Shown here: positions 30,281 to 43,832 of the stretch, in pieces
Position numbering within the stretch: the stretch's first letter is position 1
Layout of the letters: every line of letters starts with the position of its first letter
Assembly (NCBI RefSeq): GCF_011302915.1
Contig: NZ_CP049872.1
Span: 1,736,001-1,800,000, forward strand
Source: Thermomonas sp. HDW16
Lineage (GTDB): Bacteria > Pseudomonadota > Gammaproteobacteria > Xanthomonadales > Xanthomonadaceae
DNA: 64,000 nucleotides
Reading direction: 5' to 3'
Program-made: the position numbers and the translations under genes
Notes under the pieces: model-generated
The model's database searches: none
The model's input: the letters and a program-made list of their open reading frames with translations, nothing else
What the model was told of the DNA's origin: nothing

Positions 30281-30760
30281 ATGTCGATTCAACCCGGCGA
30301 ACGCATCCCGGAAGCGATCCTGCAGTACATCCACGACGGCGTGGAGAAGATCGACACCACCACCTTGTTCGAAGGCAACAAACTTGTGCTGTTCGCGGTG
30401 CCTGGCGCGTTCACCCCGACCTGCTCGGAGCGGCACCTGCCGGGCTTCGTCGAACACTACGACGAATTCCAGAACAAGGGCATCGGCGTGGCCTGCATGG
30501 CGGTCAACGATCCGTTCGTGATGCAGGCCTGGGGCGAAAGCCAGCACGTGCCGCAGGGCCTGCGCATGCTGTCCGACGGCAATGGCGAGTTCACCCGCCT
30601 GCTTGGCCTGGAGATGGATGCCAGCGCCTTCGGCATGGGGTCGCGCAGCAAGCGCTTCGCGCTGTATGCGGAAGACGGCATCGTCAAGCAGGTCTTCGTC
30701 GAGGCGCCGGGCGAGTTCCGCGTATCGTCGGCGGAACACGTGCTGTCGCAGTTGCAGTAA
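30281..30760 (+). CDS. Peroxiredoxin (Prx5/AhpE-like redoxin)
   Basis: 159 aa thiol peroxidase with the motif [17 protein letters not shown]. The peroxidatic cysteine is C48, and there is no glutaredoxin extension. A second cysteine, C72 in GVACMAVND, could be resolving. It reduces peroxides in the cytoplasm with thioredoxin or glutathione. It ends before a bidirectional terminator shared with gyrA. Confidence 0.9.
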   Translation: MSIQPGERIPEAILQYIHDGVEKIDTTTLFEGNKLVLFAVPGAFTPTCSERHLPGFVEHYDEFQNKGIGVACMAVNDPFVMQAWGESQHVPQGLRMLSDGNGEFTRLLGLEMDASAFGMGSRSKRFALYAEDGIVKQVFVEAPGEFRVSSAEHVLSQLQ

Positions 30761-30780
30761 GCAGGCGACGCAAAAGAAAA

Positions 30781-30803
30781 CGGGCGGCCACATGGGCCGC
30801 CCG
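30781..30803. terminator. Bidirectional terminator between the peroxiredoxin gene and gyrA
   Basis: Perfect 9-bp stem CGGGCGGCC / GGCCGCCCG with loop ACATG, preceded by AAAA and followed by TTTCGTTT. It can therefore stop both the rightward peroxiredoxin transcript and the leftward gyrA transcript, whose genes converge here. Confidence 0.85.
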
Positions 30804-30826
30804 TTTCGTTTCAGAGGGCCGAAGGA

Positions 30827-33421
30827 TCAGGCCTGATCGGAGGCCTGCGGCTGTTCGGATGCCGCGACAACGACGGCGCCGTCCTCGTCTTCGTCCAGCG
30901 AGGCATCCAACCGCTCGATCGCCTGCAAGGTTTCGTCCGCCGCCAGCCGCATCAGGGTCACGCCCTGGGTATTGCGGCCGACCTGGGCGATATCCGACGC
31001 CGGCGTGCGCACCAGGGTGCCGCCATCGGAAATCAGCAACACGTCGTGGTGGTCGCTGAGCTGGATCGCACCGACCAACTGACCATTGCGCTCGGTGGTC
31101 TTGAGCGCGATCACGCCTTGGGTGCCGCGTCCCTTGACCGGGAATTCCGTCACGCCGGTGCGTTTGCCGAAGCCGCGCTCGCTGGCGGTGAGGATGTCGC
31201 CCTCGCCCTCGATCACGATCAGGCTGCGCACCTGCTCACCGGTCGCCAGCTTCATGCCACGCACGCCGGTGGCGGTTCGGCCCATCGAACGCACGCTGCC
31301 TTCGTCGAAGCGCACCGCCTTGCCATTGCTGGCGAACAGCATGATGTCGCACTCGCCATCGGTCAGCGCCGCGCCGATCAGCGCATCGCCCTCGTCCAGG
31401 TTGATCGCGATCTTGCCGCGCGCCAGGCGGTAGGCGAATTCGGTCAGAGCGGTCTTCTTCACCGTGCCGTTGCCGGTGGCGAAGAACACGTACTTGCCGT
31501 CTTCGTACTCGCGTACCGGCAGCACCGCCTGCACCTTCTCGCCTTCGGTCAGCGGGATCCAGTTGATGATCGGGCGACCACGCGCGTTCGGGCCGGCGTC
31601 CGGCAGCTGATACACCGGCAGCCAGAACACGCGGCCGGCGCTGGTGAACGTCAACAAGGTGTCGTGGGTATTCACCAGCCACAACTGGTCGATGAAGTCC
31701 TCGTCCTTGGTCGATGCCGCATTGCGGCCCTTGCCGCCACGACGCTGCGCGCGATAGGCGGTGGCCGGCTGGCGCTTGGCATAACCGGAGTGCGAGAGCG
31801 TCACCACCACGTCTTCCGGCGCGATCAGGTCGAGGATGTCGAGGTCTTCTTCCGATGCACGGATTTCGCTGCGGCGTGCATCGCCGAATTCTTCCTTGAC
31901 GCTGCGCAACTCGTCGCGGATCACGTCGAGCAGCACCGAAGGTTCTTCGAGGATGCGGATCAGGCCGCGGATTTCCTCCAGCAGTGCCTTGTATTCCTCG
32001 GTCAGCTTGTCCTGCTCCAACCCGGTCAGGCGATGCAGGCGCATTTCCAGAATCTGCTGCGCTTGCGTCTCGGTGAGCTGGTAGAAGCCGTCAATCAGGC
32101 CTACGCCCTGCGGCAGGTCTTCCGGACGCGAGGCATCCGCGCCCGAGGCCGCCAGCAAGGCGCCGACCAAGCCGGCTTCCCAGGTTCGCGCCAGCATGCG
32201 TTCGCGCGCTTCGTTGGGATTCGCCGAGGTCTTGATCAGTTCGATCATCTCGTCGATGTTCGCCAGCGCGACGGTCAGGCCTTCCAGGATATGCGCGCGA
32301 TTGCGTGCCTTGCGCAGCTCGAAGATCGTGCGGCGCGTCACCACTTCACGGCGGTGGCGGACGAAGGCTTCCAGGATCTCCTTCAGGTTCAGCAGCTTCG
32401 GGCGGCCATCGACCAGCGCCACCATGTTGATGCCGAACACCGATTCCATCTGGGTCTGCGAATAGAGGTTGTTGAGCACGACCTCGGCGGATTCGCCGCG
32501 CTTGACCTCGATGTAGATGCGCATGCCGTCCTTGTCGGACTCGTCGCGCAGCTCGCTGATGCCTTCCAGCTTCTTCTCTTTCACCAGCTCGGCGATCTTC
32601 TCGATCAGCCGCGCCTTGTTGACCTGGTACGGGATCTCGGTGACGGCGATCGCCTCGCGGCCGTTATCGGCGACCTCGATCTCGGCACGCGCACGCATGC
32701 GCACGCGGCCGCGGCCGGTGCGGTAGGCCAGGTGGATGCCGCCCACGCCGTTGATGATGCCTGCAGTGGGGAAATCCGGGCCGGGGATGTGCTCCATCAG
32801 GCCGTCGATGTCGATTTGCGGATCGTCGATCAGGGCCAGCAGCGCGTTCACCACCTCATTGAGGTTGTGCGGCGGGATGTTGGTAGCCATGCCCACCGCG
32901 ATGCCTGCGGAACCGTTCACCAGCAGGTTCGGGAACCGGGTCGGCATGACCGTCGGTTCCAGTTCCTTTTCGTCGTAATTGGGCTGGAAATCGACGGTGT
33001 CCTTGTCGATGTCTGCCATCAGCTGGTCGGTGAGGCGCGACATGCGCGCTTCGGTGTAACGCATCGCCGCGGCGGAGTCGCCATCGACCGAACCGAAGTT
33101 GCCCTGCCCGTCCACCAGCAAGTAGCGCAGCGAGAACGGCTGCGCCATGCGCACCAGGGTGTCGTACACCGACTGGTCGCCATGCGGGTGGTATTTACCG
33201 ATCACGTCACCGACGATACGCGCGGACTTGTAGTACGGCTTGTTGCTGTGCGCGCCGAGTTCGTTCATCGCGTACAGCACGCGGCGGTGCACCGGCTTCA
33301 GGCCATCGCGGACATCCGGGAGTGCGCGCCCCACGATCACGCTCATCGCGTAATCGAGGTAGCTGCGGCGCATCTCGTCTTCCAGGTTGACGGGGATGAT
33401 TTCCTTGGCGAGATCGGCCAT
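30827..33421 (-). CDS. gyrA: DNA gyrase subunit A
   Basis: 864 aa. It forms A2B2 with GyrB and introduces negative supercoils. The catalytic tyrosine is Y122 ([10 protein letters not shown]). The quinolone-resistance-determining stretch reads [10 protein letters not shown], so residue 83 is Gln where E. coli has Ser, and D87 is kept. The GyrA-box QRRGGKG starts the C-terminal beta-pinwheel, and the end is acidic. GyrB lies outside the window. A TACAAT -10-like hexamer is on the minus strand at 33521-33516. Confidence 0.97.
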   Translation of the reverse strand: MADLAKEIIPVNLEDEMRRSYLDYAMSVIVGRALPDVRDGLKPVHRRVLYAMNELGAHSNKPYYKSARIVGDVIGKYHPHGDQSVYDTLVRMAQPFSLRYLLVDGQGNFGSVDGDSAAAMRYTEARMSRLTDQLMADIDKDTVDFQPNYDEKELEPTVMPTRFPNLLVNGSAGIAVGMATNIPPHNLNEVVNALLALIDDPQIDIDGLMEHIPGPDFPTAGIINGVGGIHLAYRTGRGRVRMRARAEIEVADNGREAIAVTEIPYQVNKARLIEKIAELVKEKKLEGISELRDESDKDGMRIYIEVKRGESAEVVLNNLYSQTQMESVFGINMVALVDGRPKLLNLKEILEAFVRHRREVVTRRTIFELRKARNRAHILEGLTVALANIDEMIELIKTSANPNEARERMLARTWEAGLVGALLAASGADASRPEDLPQGVGLIDGFYQLTETQAQQILEMRLHRLTGLEQDKLTEEYKALLEEIRGLIRILEEPSVLLDVIRDELRSVKEEFGDARRSEIRASEEDLDILDLIAPEDVVVTLSHSGYAKRQPATAYRAQRRGGKGRNAASTKDEDFIDQLWLVNTHDTLLTFTSAGRVFWLPVYQLPDAGPNARGRPIINWIPLTEGEKVQAVLPVREYEDGKYVFFATGNGTVKKTALTEFAYRLARGKIAINLDEGDALIGAALTDGECDIMLFASNGKAVRFDEGSVRSMGRTATGVRGMKLATGEQVRSLIVIEGEGDILTASERGFGKRTGVTEFPVKGRGTQGVIALKTTERNGQLVGAIQLSDHHDVLLISDGGTLVRTPASDIAQVGRNTQGVTLMRLAADETLQAIERLDASLDEDEDGAVVVAASEQPQASDQA

Positions 33422-33515
33422 CAGGTGTCCATTTCGATGCGGTATTCGGTGCCCGCGAACGTCCTGCGGAAGACATTCCGCGACGGGCTTTTCGAGGGGG
33501 TTTCAGCAACGTGAA

Positions 33516-33521
33516 ATTGTA
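33516..33521 (-). promoter_or_regulatory. Possible -10 element upstream of gyrA
   Basis: On the minus strand TACAAT (five of six consensus bases) lies 94 bases before the gyrA start within the 258-base gap between mtnA and gyrA. No convincing -35 is seen. The rest of this gap is mainly a long imperfect inverted repeat. Confidence 0.3.
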
Positions 33522-33592
33522 GCATTTCCGGCATGTTTCCGCACCGTCGATTTCGACGGAGAAACAAGGAGTTACGCGTTGTTTTCAGGCTC

Positions 33593-33669
33593 GCGAAGCC
33601 GGCCATGGCGGGCATTCGCTTCGCGGCTCGAAATGCCGCTGCGCGAACACCCGCCATGGCCAGCTTCGC
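33593..33669. repeat. 77-base imperfect inverted repeat (REP-like) between mtnA and gyrA
   Basis: Left arm 33593-33619 and right arm 33643-33669 are 27 bases each and complementary at 24 positions (core GGCCATGGCGGG / CCCGCCATGGCC). The 23-base centre holds a smaller hairpin, GCGGC/GCCGC. It starts 11 bases past the mtnA stop. No U-run follows on either strand, so it looks more like a REP-type element than a terminator. Confidence 0.75.
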
Positions 33670-33679
33670 TATCGGCGTA

Positions 33680-34738
33680 TTACGCGGGGAACGCGGCGCG
33701 CATCCGCGCCGCATCGGGGCGTTCGACCACGCCCTTTTCGGTCACGATGGCATCGATCAAGTCGTGCGGGGTGACGTCGAACACCGGGTTCCAGGCGCGC
33801 ACGCCATCGGCGACGGTGCGTTCGCCACGGAAGGCGAGCAGTTCGGCGGAATCGCGTTCCTCGATTTCGATCAGGTCGCCGCTGGCCGTCGCCATGTCCA
33901 CCGTGGACGACGGCGCCACCACCATGAACTTCAACCCATGGTGCTTCACGGCGATGGCGAGTTGGTACGTGCCGATCTTGTTGGCGGTGTCGCCATTGGC
34001 GCAGATGCGGTCGGCGCCAACCACCACCCACTGCAATTGCCCCGACTTCATCAGGTGCGAGGCAGCGGCATCGGCAATCAGGGTGGCGTCGATGCCATCC
34101 TGTTGCAGTTCCCACACGGTCAAGCGCGCACCCTGGTTCCACGGCCGGGTTTCGCCAGCGAACACGCGCTGAATGCGTCCCACTGCCACGCCCGCGCGGA
34201 TCACACCTAGCGCGGTGCCAAAGCCGGCCGTGGCCAGCGAGCCGGTATTGCAGTGGGTCAGCACGCCGCTACCGGGTGCGATCAGGCCAGCGCCCAGCGC
34301 GCCCATGTGGCGGTTGGCGGCGAGGTCTTCGGTCTCGATGGCGCGCGCTTCGCGTGCGATGACATCGCGCCAGTCGGGGCCGGCCTCGCCCAGTACGCGG
34401 CGCATCCGCGCCAACGCCCAGGCCAGGTTCACCGCAGTGGGCCGTGCCGCGTTCAGGCGCTGCATCGCCGGCTCCAGCTTGTGCACGGCTTCCGCGCCAT
34501 CGGGTGCGTCGATGGAATGCGACGCCAGCACCACGCCCCAGGCGGCGGCGATACCGATCGCCGGCGCACCGCGCACGGTCAGCGCATGGATCGCGGCGGC
34601 GACATCGTCGCTGCTGCGGCAGGCCACGTACTCGACGACGAAGGGCAACTTGCGTTGATCCAGCAATTCCAGAGCCTCACCCGTCCAGCGGATCGGGCGG
34701 ACGTGGTCGTAACGGTCGAAGTCGATGGGCGTGTTCAT
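33680..34738 (-). CDS. mtnA: S-methyl-5-thioribose-1-phosphate isomerase
   Basis: 352 aa enzyme of the methionine salvage pathway, converting methylthioribose-1-phosphate to methylthioribulose-1-phosphate. eIF2B-alpha-like fold with catalytic C163 ([10 protein letters not shown]) and D243 ([16 protein letters not shown]). The ATG at 34738 is taken; ATG 34756, six codons upstream, is a possible alternative and neither has a strong ribosome site. No other mtn gene is adjacent, but a methionine aminotransferase lies at 53.9-55.1 kb. Confidence 0.93.
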   Translation of the reverse strand: MNTPIDFDRYDHVRPIRWTGEALELLDQRKLPFVVEYVACRSSDDVAAAIHALTVRGAPAIGIAAAWGVVLASHSIDAPDGAEAVHKLEPAMQRLNAARPTAVNLAWALARMRRVLGEAGPDWRDVIAREARAIETEDLAANRHMGALGAGLIAPGSGVLTHCNTGSLATAGFGTALGVIRAGVAVGRIQRVFAGETRPWNQGARLTVWELQQDGIDATLIADAAASHLMKSGQLQWVVVGADRICANGDTANKIGTYQLAIAVKHHGLKFMVVAPSSTVDMATASGDLIEIEERDSAELLAFRGERTVADGVRAWNPVFDVTPHDLIDAIVTEKGVVERPDAARMRAAFPA

Positions 34739-34780
34739 CCGTGCATTATCCGCCATCGCCGCGTTTCCATCGAAAGAAAA

Positions 34781-34801
34781 CCGGCGCCACATGGGCGCCG
34801 G
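34781..34801 (-). terminator. Rho-independent terminator after the DUF3011 gene
   Basis: On the minus strand a perfect 8-bp stem (CCGGCGCC/GGCGCCGG) is followed by TTTTCTTTC, 27 bases past the stop of the DUF3011 gene and before mtnA. The loop (ACATG on the plus strand) is the same as in the terminator at 30781-30803. Confidence 0.8.
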
Positions 34802-34827
34802 CGATGATTCCTTGCGGGAGCGATTGC

Positions 34828-35589
34828 TTAGTACGTGCGAAATTCCGCGCGGCAGCCATCCGAGACCCAGATGCCATTGCGGCCATAACCCCAGGTGCGC
34901 CCCTGGATGCAGGCGGATTTCGACAACTGACGCACCAGCTGCACTCCTGAGCGGGTATTGGCCGCACATTCACGGGTACGGCCGTCATTGGATTCGCAGC
35001 GGAATATTTGCCCGCCGTAGCCATAACCGGAATTCCCCCAGTTACCACCGTAGTTGCCGCGGTTGACGGTGAATTCGGCGCGACAGCCCTGCGACACCCA
35101 CACGCTGCCGGAATCCGAGCCCCAGGTGCGGCCTTCGATGCAGGCCGAGCGCGACAGTTGGCGCGTCAATTGCGCCCGCCCACGGCCATTGATCGCGCAA
35201 CGATTGGTACGACCATCATTGGATTCGCACCGCACGGTCGAACCGTAGCCATTGCCGTGACCGTTGCCTTGGTTGCCGTAATAGCCGTCGTTGTAGCCAC
35301 CGCCATAACCGGTGACGCGGAAGTCGGCGCGGCAGCCATCCGACACCCAGATGCCGCCACGGCGGGAGCCCCAGGTACGGCCTTCGATGCAAGCGCTGCG
35401 CGATAACTGGCGCTCGATCATCGCCCGTCCGCCATTGGTTGGACATTCACGGGTGCGTCCGTCGTTCGATTCGCAGCGGACGATGTCGCCGCCATAACCG
35501 TAATTATTGTTCCCGTAGTACTGGGCGGCAGCCGGCGCAGCTGCGGATGCGGCAAGCGCGGCGACGGCGGTGACGATGAAAGCTCGCAT
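34828..35589 (-). CDS. Secreted protein with three DUF3011 repeats
   Basis: 253 aa with a signal peptide (cleaved near A22). Three copies of a roughly 58-residue unit lie at 35-92, 117-175 and 194-251. Each starts with RCESNDGRT, contains a QLS-SACI-GRTWG segment and ends with W/V-GCRA-F. Each has four cysteines at near-identical spacing (39/49/67/86; 121/131/150/169; 198/208/227/246), so two disulfides per unit are likely. Linkers are Gly/Tyr/Asn-rich. Function is unknown; the architecture suggests a periplasmic or extracellular binding protein. Confidence 0.85.
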   Translation of the reverse strand: MRAFIVTAVAALAASAAAPAAAQYYGNNNYGYGGDIVRCESNDGRTRECPTNGGRAMIERQLSRSACIEGRTWGSRRGGIWVSDGCRADFRVTGYGGGYNDGYYGNQGNGHGNGYGSTVRCESNDGRTNRCAINGRGRAQLTRQLSRSACIEGRTWGSDSGSVWVSQGCRAEFTVNRGNYGGNWGNSGYGYGGQIFRCESNDGRTRECAANTRSGVQLVRQLSKSACIQGRTWGYGRNGIWVSDGCRAEFRTY

Positions 35590-35726
35590 GATGTTGGCTC
35601 CTCTCCCTCGGCCCGGGCGGGCCGTACTCAAGGCCTACTGTAGGCGGCGCGCATTAACGAAGGGAAAAGAATCCTGATCGGCGTCGATGTTAGATGGCGC
35701 GTATTCAGCCAGTGGAAATCGCCGGT

Positions 35727-39145
<3,419 letters not shown>

Positions 39146-39862
39146 TTACCAACGTGTCGGCTTACTCAGCGGCGGCGCCGAATGCTGGCGGTCGTAGGCA
39201 CGCAGTTCGTCGCGGATGTGCTGGATGCGCTGGCGGCCGAGCGCATTGCGCTCCTCGTCCAGCACCACGCCATCCAGAAGATCCGCCATGCGCTGCGCGG
39301 CCGGCTCCATGGTTTCCCACGCGTCGAGCGCGGCCACTGGTGCCGGCAACGTGAGGAAGAAGGCGATCGCCGGGGTTTCGATCTCGGCGATGCGCGACAT
39401 CTCGAAACTGCCCGGCTTGATGATGTTGGCGACGCTGAAGATCGGCCCCATCTCGGGCTTGCCGTCGACCATGCGGTGGAACACGTCCATGTGGCCGAAG
39501 GTCAGGCCGGCTTTTTCCGCCGCGACCACGATGTCCTGGCCGCGCAACTTGTTGCCAGCCTTGGCCGCAACATACAGCGAGACGATGCGGTCGAACTGCT
39601 CGGAGACGCGCTTGCCCAGGTCGCTCTGCGCGGGGCTGCCGTCCAATTCCAGTTCTTCCTGTTGTGCGGGCGCTTCGCCCCAGCTGTCGGCGAGCTGTTC
39701 GCCCAGCGAGGGCTCGACGCGGCCATCGGCACCGACGGAGGGCTCGCGCTGCACGCGCCGCCCCTGCCCGGACTTGCGGCCGCGGCCGAAGAAGATGATC
39801 GCGCCGAACAGCAGCGACAGCGCCACCGCGATACCGATACGCAACAGGACCGTGTCCGACAT
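39146..39862 (-). CDS. zipA: Cell division protein ZipA
   Basis: 238 aa. An N-terminal membrane segment (about 7-25) is followed by a basic stretch (RGRKSGQGRR), a charged linker and the C-terminal FtsZ-binding domain (IVSLYVAAKAGNKLRGQDIV, MDVFHRM, IFSVANIIKPGSFE). ZipA anchors FtsZ to the inner membrane at the septum. It lies between smc and ligA, 21 bases after smc. Confidence 0.92.
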   Translation of the reverse strand: MSDTVLLRIGIAVALSLLFGAIIFFGRGRKSGQGRRVQREPSVGADGRVEPSLGEQLADSWGEAPAQQEELELDGSPAQSDLGKRVSEQFDRIVSLYVAAKAGNKLRGQDIVVAAEKAGLTFGHMDVFHRMVDGKPEMGPIFSVANIIKPGSFEMSRIAEIETPAIAFFLTLPAPVAALDAWETMEPAAQRMADLLDGVVLDEERNALGRQRIQHIRDELRAYDRQHSAPPLSKPTRW

Positions 39863-39883
39863 CAGCTACGTCTCCTCAGGTTG

Positions 39884-42800
39884 TTAGGCCGCACCGGCAA
39901 GACGCGCGGCTTCGGCCAGGTCGACGGATACCAAGCGCGACACGCCCGGTTCGCGCATCGTCACGCCCGAGAGCTGCTGCGCGGCTTCCATCGTGGCCTT
40001 GTTGTGGGTCACGAACAGGAACTGTACCTGCTCGCTCATCTCGCTGACCATCGCGGTGAAACGGCCGACGTTGGCTTCGTCGAGCGGCGCGTCCACTTCG
40101 TCCAGCAGGCAGAACGGCGCGGGATTCAGCCGGAAGATCGCGAACACCAGCGCCACCGCGGTCATCGCCTTCTCGCCACCGGACAACAGCGAGATGTTGG
40201 ACACGCGCTTGCCCGGCGGGCGCGCCATGATGGTCACGCCGGTATCCAGCATGTCCTCGCCGGTCAGTTCCAGGTAGGCATGGCCGCCGCCGAACAGGCG
40301 CGGATACAGCTCCTGCACGCCGGAATTGACCCGGTCGAAGGTGTCCTTGAAGCGGCCGCGGGTTTCCTTGTCGATCTTGCGGATCGCATCTTCCAGCGTA
40401 TCCAGCGCGGAGGTGAGGTCGGCGTCCTGCGCGTCGAGGTACTCCTTGCGCTGCGCGGCTTCGGCATGCTCGGCGATGGCGGCCAGGTTGACGGGTTCGA
40501 GGCGACGCAGCTTGGCATCGAATTCGACCACGGCCCGTTCCCACTGCGACGCGTCCGCATCCTCGGCCAGGGTGTTGATCACCTCGTCCATCACGAAGCC
40601 GGCTTCGACCACGGCGGACGAGAACTGCTCGGCCTTCAGTGCCAGCGCCTGTTGATCCAGTTTGCGCTGGCCGATGGCTTCGCGCTGTTCCAGCGATTGC
40701 GCATCGCGCTGCTGGCGGGTCTGTTCGAACGTGCGCAGTTCGTGATCAACGCTTTCCAGTGCGGAGCGCGCGGCGGCGAGGTCGCGTTCGGTGCGCACGC
40801 GCTCGCTGAGGGCGAGTTGGCGTTCGTCTTCCAGCACCTTGACCGGCGCGTCGCCGTCGGCGAGCTGCGCGGCCAGGTCGCCCAGGCGCGTATCCAACTG
40901 CCCGCGCTGGCCACCCATGCGATCCAGCGCCTGCGCCAGCGCGACGATCTGCGCACGCTGCGATTCCACGATCAGCGCCAGCGCATGCGCGGTATCGCGG
41001 GATTCGCGTGCGACGTTGCGGGCGGTGTCGCGGGCCTCGGTCAGGCTGCGGCGTTCGCTGTCCAGCTGCTGGCGCGTGGTTTCGAGGTCGCCCATCGCGG
41101 TGATGGCGTCCTCCACGCGCTGGCGTGCTTCGCGAGCCTGGTCGTTGCCGCTTTCCAGCGTGGCTGCGAGTTGGCCCAGGTCGGCGTCGATGCGTTCGAT
41201 GCGGTTGCGCGCCGACTCCAGCTTGCCCTGCTGGCTCTGCAACTGGCCGGCCAATTCGGAGACGCCGCGATGCGCCAGGTACAGCGCGCGCTGCGCGTCC
41301 TCGCGCTGCTGTTCGGCCGCCAACATCTGGTCGCGCAACCGGGTCAGGTCGCTTTCCAGTTCGCGTTCGCGGGCGACATGCGCCTCGATGTCCGCGCGCA
41401 GCGATTGGATCTCTTTCTCGCGCAGCAAGGCGCCCTGCTTGGCGGCACCGGAGCGCAGCACACGCACCCAGCCTTCGCCCAAGCGTTCGCCGGCGCGGGT
41501 GATGACGGACTCGCCATCGCCGAGTCGCGCTTGCAGGCTGCGCGCATCGGCCAGCGATTCTGCAGCGTGCAGGCGCGACAGCAGGCGACGAATCGCGCGC
41601 GGGCCTTGCACTTTCGCTGCGAGCGAGGTCGCGGCGTATTGCTCGTTGTCGGCCGCAGCGGAGACCAGCGCCAGCCGGCCTTCGCCGAGCTCGCCCAATG
41701 CATCGACCAGTTGCTCCGGCGCATCGACGATGACCGCTTCGATCAGCTGGCCGAGTGCGGCTTCCACCGCGTTTTCCCAGCCGGTTTCGACCGTGATGCG
41801 TTCGCCAACGCGGGCCGCGCTGTCGAGGCCTTGCGCCTGCAACCACTGCGTGGCCGCGCCCTGCTCCTGCCCGAGTGCCGCGTGCTGCAGGGTTTCCAGC
41901 GAAGACAGGCGGCCGCGTGCGGCCTGCGCCTGCTTGCGCAGTTCGGCGAGTTCCGACTGCTGGCCGCGTTGCTGTTCCTGCAACGATGCCAGCGACTGCT
42001 TGCGGGTTTCGACCTCGTCGCCCAGCGTGTCCAGCGAGGTTTTCTGCTCCTCGTGCTGGATCTGCAGGCCTTCGAAGGCATCGGCCAGCGCGATCACGTC
42101 CAGCGCGGCGCGTTCCAGGCTCAGCTGTTCGCGGCGACGGTCGGCGTCGAGGATCTGCCTGTCGAGATGTTCGATACGGGTGCGTTCCACGTCGCCGGCG
42201 CGCGCGGCTTCGGCGGAGGCGCGGCTGTGCGCGTCCCAGCGCTGCTGCCAGTCGGCCAGTTTCGTCTCGGCATCGCGCCAGGCGTTTTGCCGCTCGTCGT
42301 CGTCGATCTGCAGTTGTTCGAGTTTCGGTTCGGCTTCGGCCACCGATTCGCGCAGCACATCGAGCTTCTGCTGGTCGCCGCTGATATGCGTGCCGAGTTC
42401 GGCCAGTGCGGTCTGCGCTTCCTCGCGGGCGCGCTGCAGGCGGGTGGACAGTTCCTGTTGGTGGGCAATCTGCTGCTCGACACGGGCCAGCGTGCTGCCA
42501 ACCTGGTAGACCGCGGCCTGCGCGGCATTCAACGCATCGCTGGTGGTTTCGCGGCGGACGCGGCCGGTTTCAAGCTCGCGCTCGGCTTCGCGTTGTTCGG
42601 CGATCAGTTGTTCAAGGCGGGTTTCTTCCTGCGCCAGTTTCTCGCGCAGGCGCTGCAGCTTGCCGTCCAGTGCGCGGAATTCCAGCGCCTTCCATTCGGC
42701 ATCCTTGACCCGGCGCTCGGCCTGGATCGCGGTGTACTGCTCGGCCTGTTTCGCTTGCCGCGCGAGATGCTGCAGCTGCTTGCCGACTTCCTCGCGCAGG

Positions 42801-43387
42801 TCGTTGAGGCGGTCGAGGTTTTCGCGGGTGTGGCGGATGCGGGTTTCGGTTTCCTTGCGGCGTTCCTTGTACTTGGAGATGCCGGCGGCCTCTTCCAGGT
42901 AGACGCGCAATTCCTCGGGCTTGGCATCGATGACCTGGCTGATCATGCCCTGCTCGATGATCGAGTAGCTGCGCGGGCCAAGGCCGGTGCCGAGGAACAA
43001 GTCGGTGATGTCGCGGCGACGGCATTTGCCGCCATTGAGGTAGTAGCTGCTCTGGCCATCGCGACTGACCTGGCGCTTGACCGAGATCTCGTTGAACGCC
43101 GCGTATTCGCCAGTGATGGTGTGGTCGCTGTTGTCGAAGATCAGTTCGACCGTGGCCTGGCTGACCGGCTTGCGCGCCGAGCTGCCGGAGAAGATCACGT
43201 CGGTCAGCGAATCGCCGCGCAGGCGGCTGGCGGCGGACTCGCCCATCACCCAGCGGATGGCGTCGATGATGTTGGACTTGCCGCAACCGTTCGGCCCGAC
43301 CACGCCGGTCATGTTGGTCGGCAGGTGCAGCGTGGTCGGATCGACGAAGGACTTGAAACCGGACAGCTTGATGGTGGAAAGGCGCAT
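39884..43387 (-). CDS. smc: Chromosome segregation ATPase SMC
   Basis: 1167 aa. Walker A GPNGCGKSN (31-39), a long coiled coil, a hinge at about 520-670, a second coiled coil, then signature LSGGEKAM and Walker B FCLLDEVDAPLDE near the C-terminus. It forms the condensin complex with ScpA and ScpB, encoded only 1 kb away on the opposite strand. First of the smc-zipA-ligA-epmA set. Confidence 0.97.
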   Translation of the reverse strand: MRLSTIKLSGFKSFVDPTTLHLPTNMTGVVGPNGCGKSNIIDAIRWVMGESAASRLRGDSLTDVIFSGSSARKPVSQATVELIFDNSDHTITGEYAAFNEISVKRQVSRDGQSSYYLNGGKCRRRDITDLFLGTGLGPRSYSIIEQGMISQVIDAKPEELRVYLEEAAGISKYKERRKETETRIRHTRENLDRLNDLREEVGKQLQHLARQAKQAEQYTAIQAERRVKDAEWKALEFRALDGKLQRLREKLAQEETRLEQLIAEQREAERELETGRVRRETTSDALNAAQAAVYQVGSTLARVEQQIAHQQELSTRLQRAREEAQTALAELGTHISGDQQKLDVLRESVAEAEPKLEQLQIDDDERQNAWRDAETKLADWQQRWDAHSRASAEAARAGDVERTRIEHLDRQILDADRRREQLSLERAALDVIALADAFEGLQIQHEEQKTSLDTLGDEVETRKQSLASLQEQQRGQQSELAELRKQAQAARGRLSSLETLQHAALGQEQGAATQWLQAQGLDSAARVGERITVETGWENAVEAALGQLIEAVIVDAPEQLVDALGELGEGRLALVSAAADNEQYAATSLAAKVQGPRAIRRLLSRLHAAESLADARSLQARLGDGESVITRAGERLGEGWVRVLRSGAAKQGALLREKEIQSLRADIEAHVARERELESDLTRLRDQMLAAEQQREDAQRALYLAHRGVSELAGQLQSQQGKLESARNRIERIDADLGQLAATLESGNDQAREARQRVEDAITAMGDLETTRQQLDSERRSLTEARDTARNVARESRDTAHALALIVESQRAQIVALAQALDRMGGQRGQLDTRLGDLAAQLADGDAPVKVLEDERQLALSERVRTERDLAAARSALESVDHELRTFEQTRQQRDAQSLEQREAIGQRKLDQQALALKAEQFSSAVVEAGFVMDEVINTLAEDADASQWERAVVEFDAKLRRLEPVNLAAIAEHAEAAQRKEYLDAQDADLTSALDTLEDAIRKIDKETRGRFKDTFDRVNSGVQELYPRLFGGGHAYLELTGEDMLDTGVTIMARPPGKRVSNISLLSGGEKAMTAVALVFAIFRLNPAPFCLLDEVDAPLDEANVGRFTAMVSEMSEQVQFLFVTHNKATMEAAQQLSGVTMREPGVSRLVSVDLAEAARLAGAA

Positions 43388-43450
43388 GCGGCGTTGGCAA
43401 CCGAAGCTGCGGCAGGGCCGCAGGCTAAATAGAGATCAGATTAAACAAAT

Positions 43451-43477
43451 CCCCTAAATAATTGTTTTTATTAGGGG
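43451..43477 (-). terminator. AT-rich terminator after yciI-bolA
   Basis: CCCCTAA/TTAGGGG, extended by three A-T pairs across a one-base bulge, forms a hairpin on the minus strand, 44 bases past the bolA stop. On that strand it is followed by ATTTGTTTAATC. It would end yciI-bolA and separate it from smc. The region is strikingly AT-rich for this genome and may also hold the smc promoter. Confidence 0.5.
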
Positions 43478-43520
43478 CGTTAAGCTGTTCAACACAGCCC
43501 GATTGGCGAGTATAACGAGG

Positions 43521-43832
43521 CTAGACGGCCTCGTCCGGGGTGCGCGCACGGATCGACAGCGCATGGATATCGGTCTGCATCATCTCGCCCAATGCCGCGT
43601 ACACAAGCCGATGGCGGGCCAGCGGCAACTTGCCGGCAAAGGCTTCGCTGACGATGTCCACGCCGAAATGTCCCTGCCCGCCGCGCGCACCGGCGTGACC
43701 GGCGTGCTTGTGGCTGTCGTCGGCCACCTCGAGCGAAACCGGGTTCAATGCTTCAGTCAGCAGGCTGCGGATACGCTCGACCCGCTGCGGGTTCAGGCGC
43801 GGAATATCGGCCTCCGTCCAATCGCTGCTCAC
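43521..43832 (-). CDS. BolA family protein
   Basis: 103 aa. It carries the BolA-fold signature ([48 protein letters not shown]). BolA proteins pair with monothiol glutaredoxins in [2Fe-2S] handling and affect cell shape. The His residues typical of the cluster-ligating surface are kept. It overlaps yciI by four bases. Confidence 0.9.
   Translation of the reverse strand: MSSDWTEADIPRLNPQRVERIRSLLTEALNPVSLEVADDSHKHAGHAGARGGQGHFGVDIVSEAFAGKLPLARHRLVYAALGEMMQTDIHALSIRARTPDEAV

Noticed and set aside
33593..33669. The mtnA-gyrA inverted repeat as an intrinsic terminator
   Set aside because: Neither strand has a U-run after the stem, so it was listed as a repeat.
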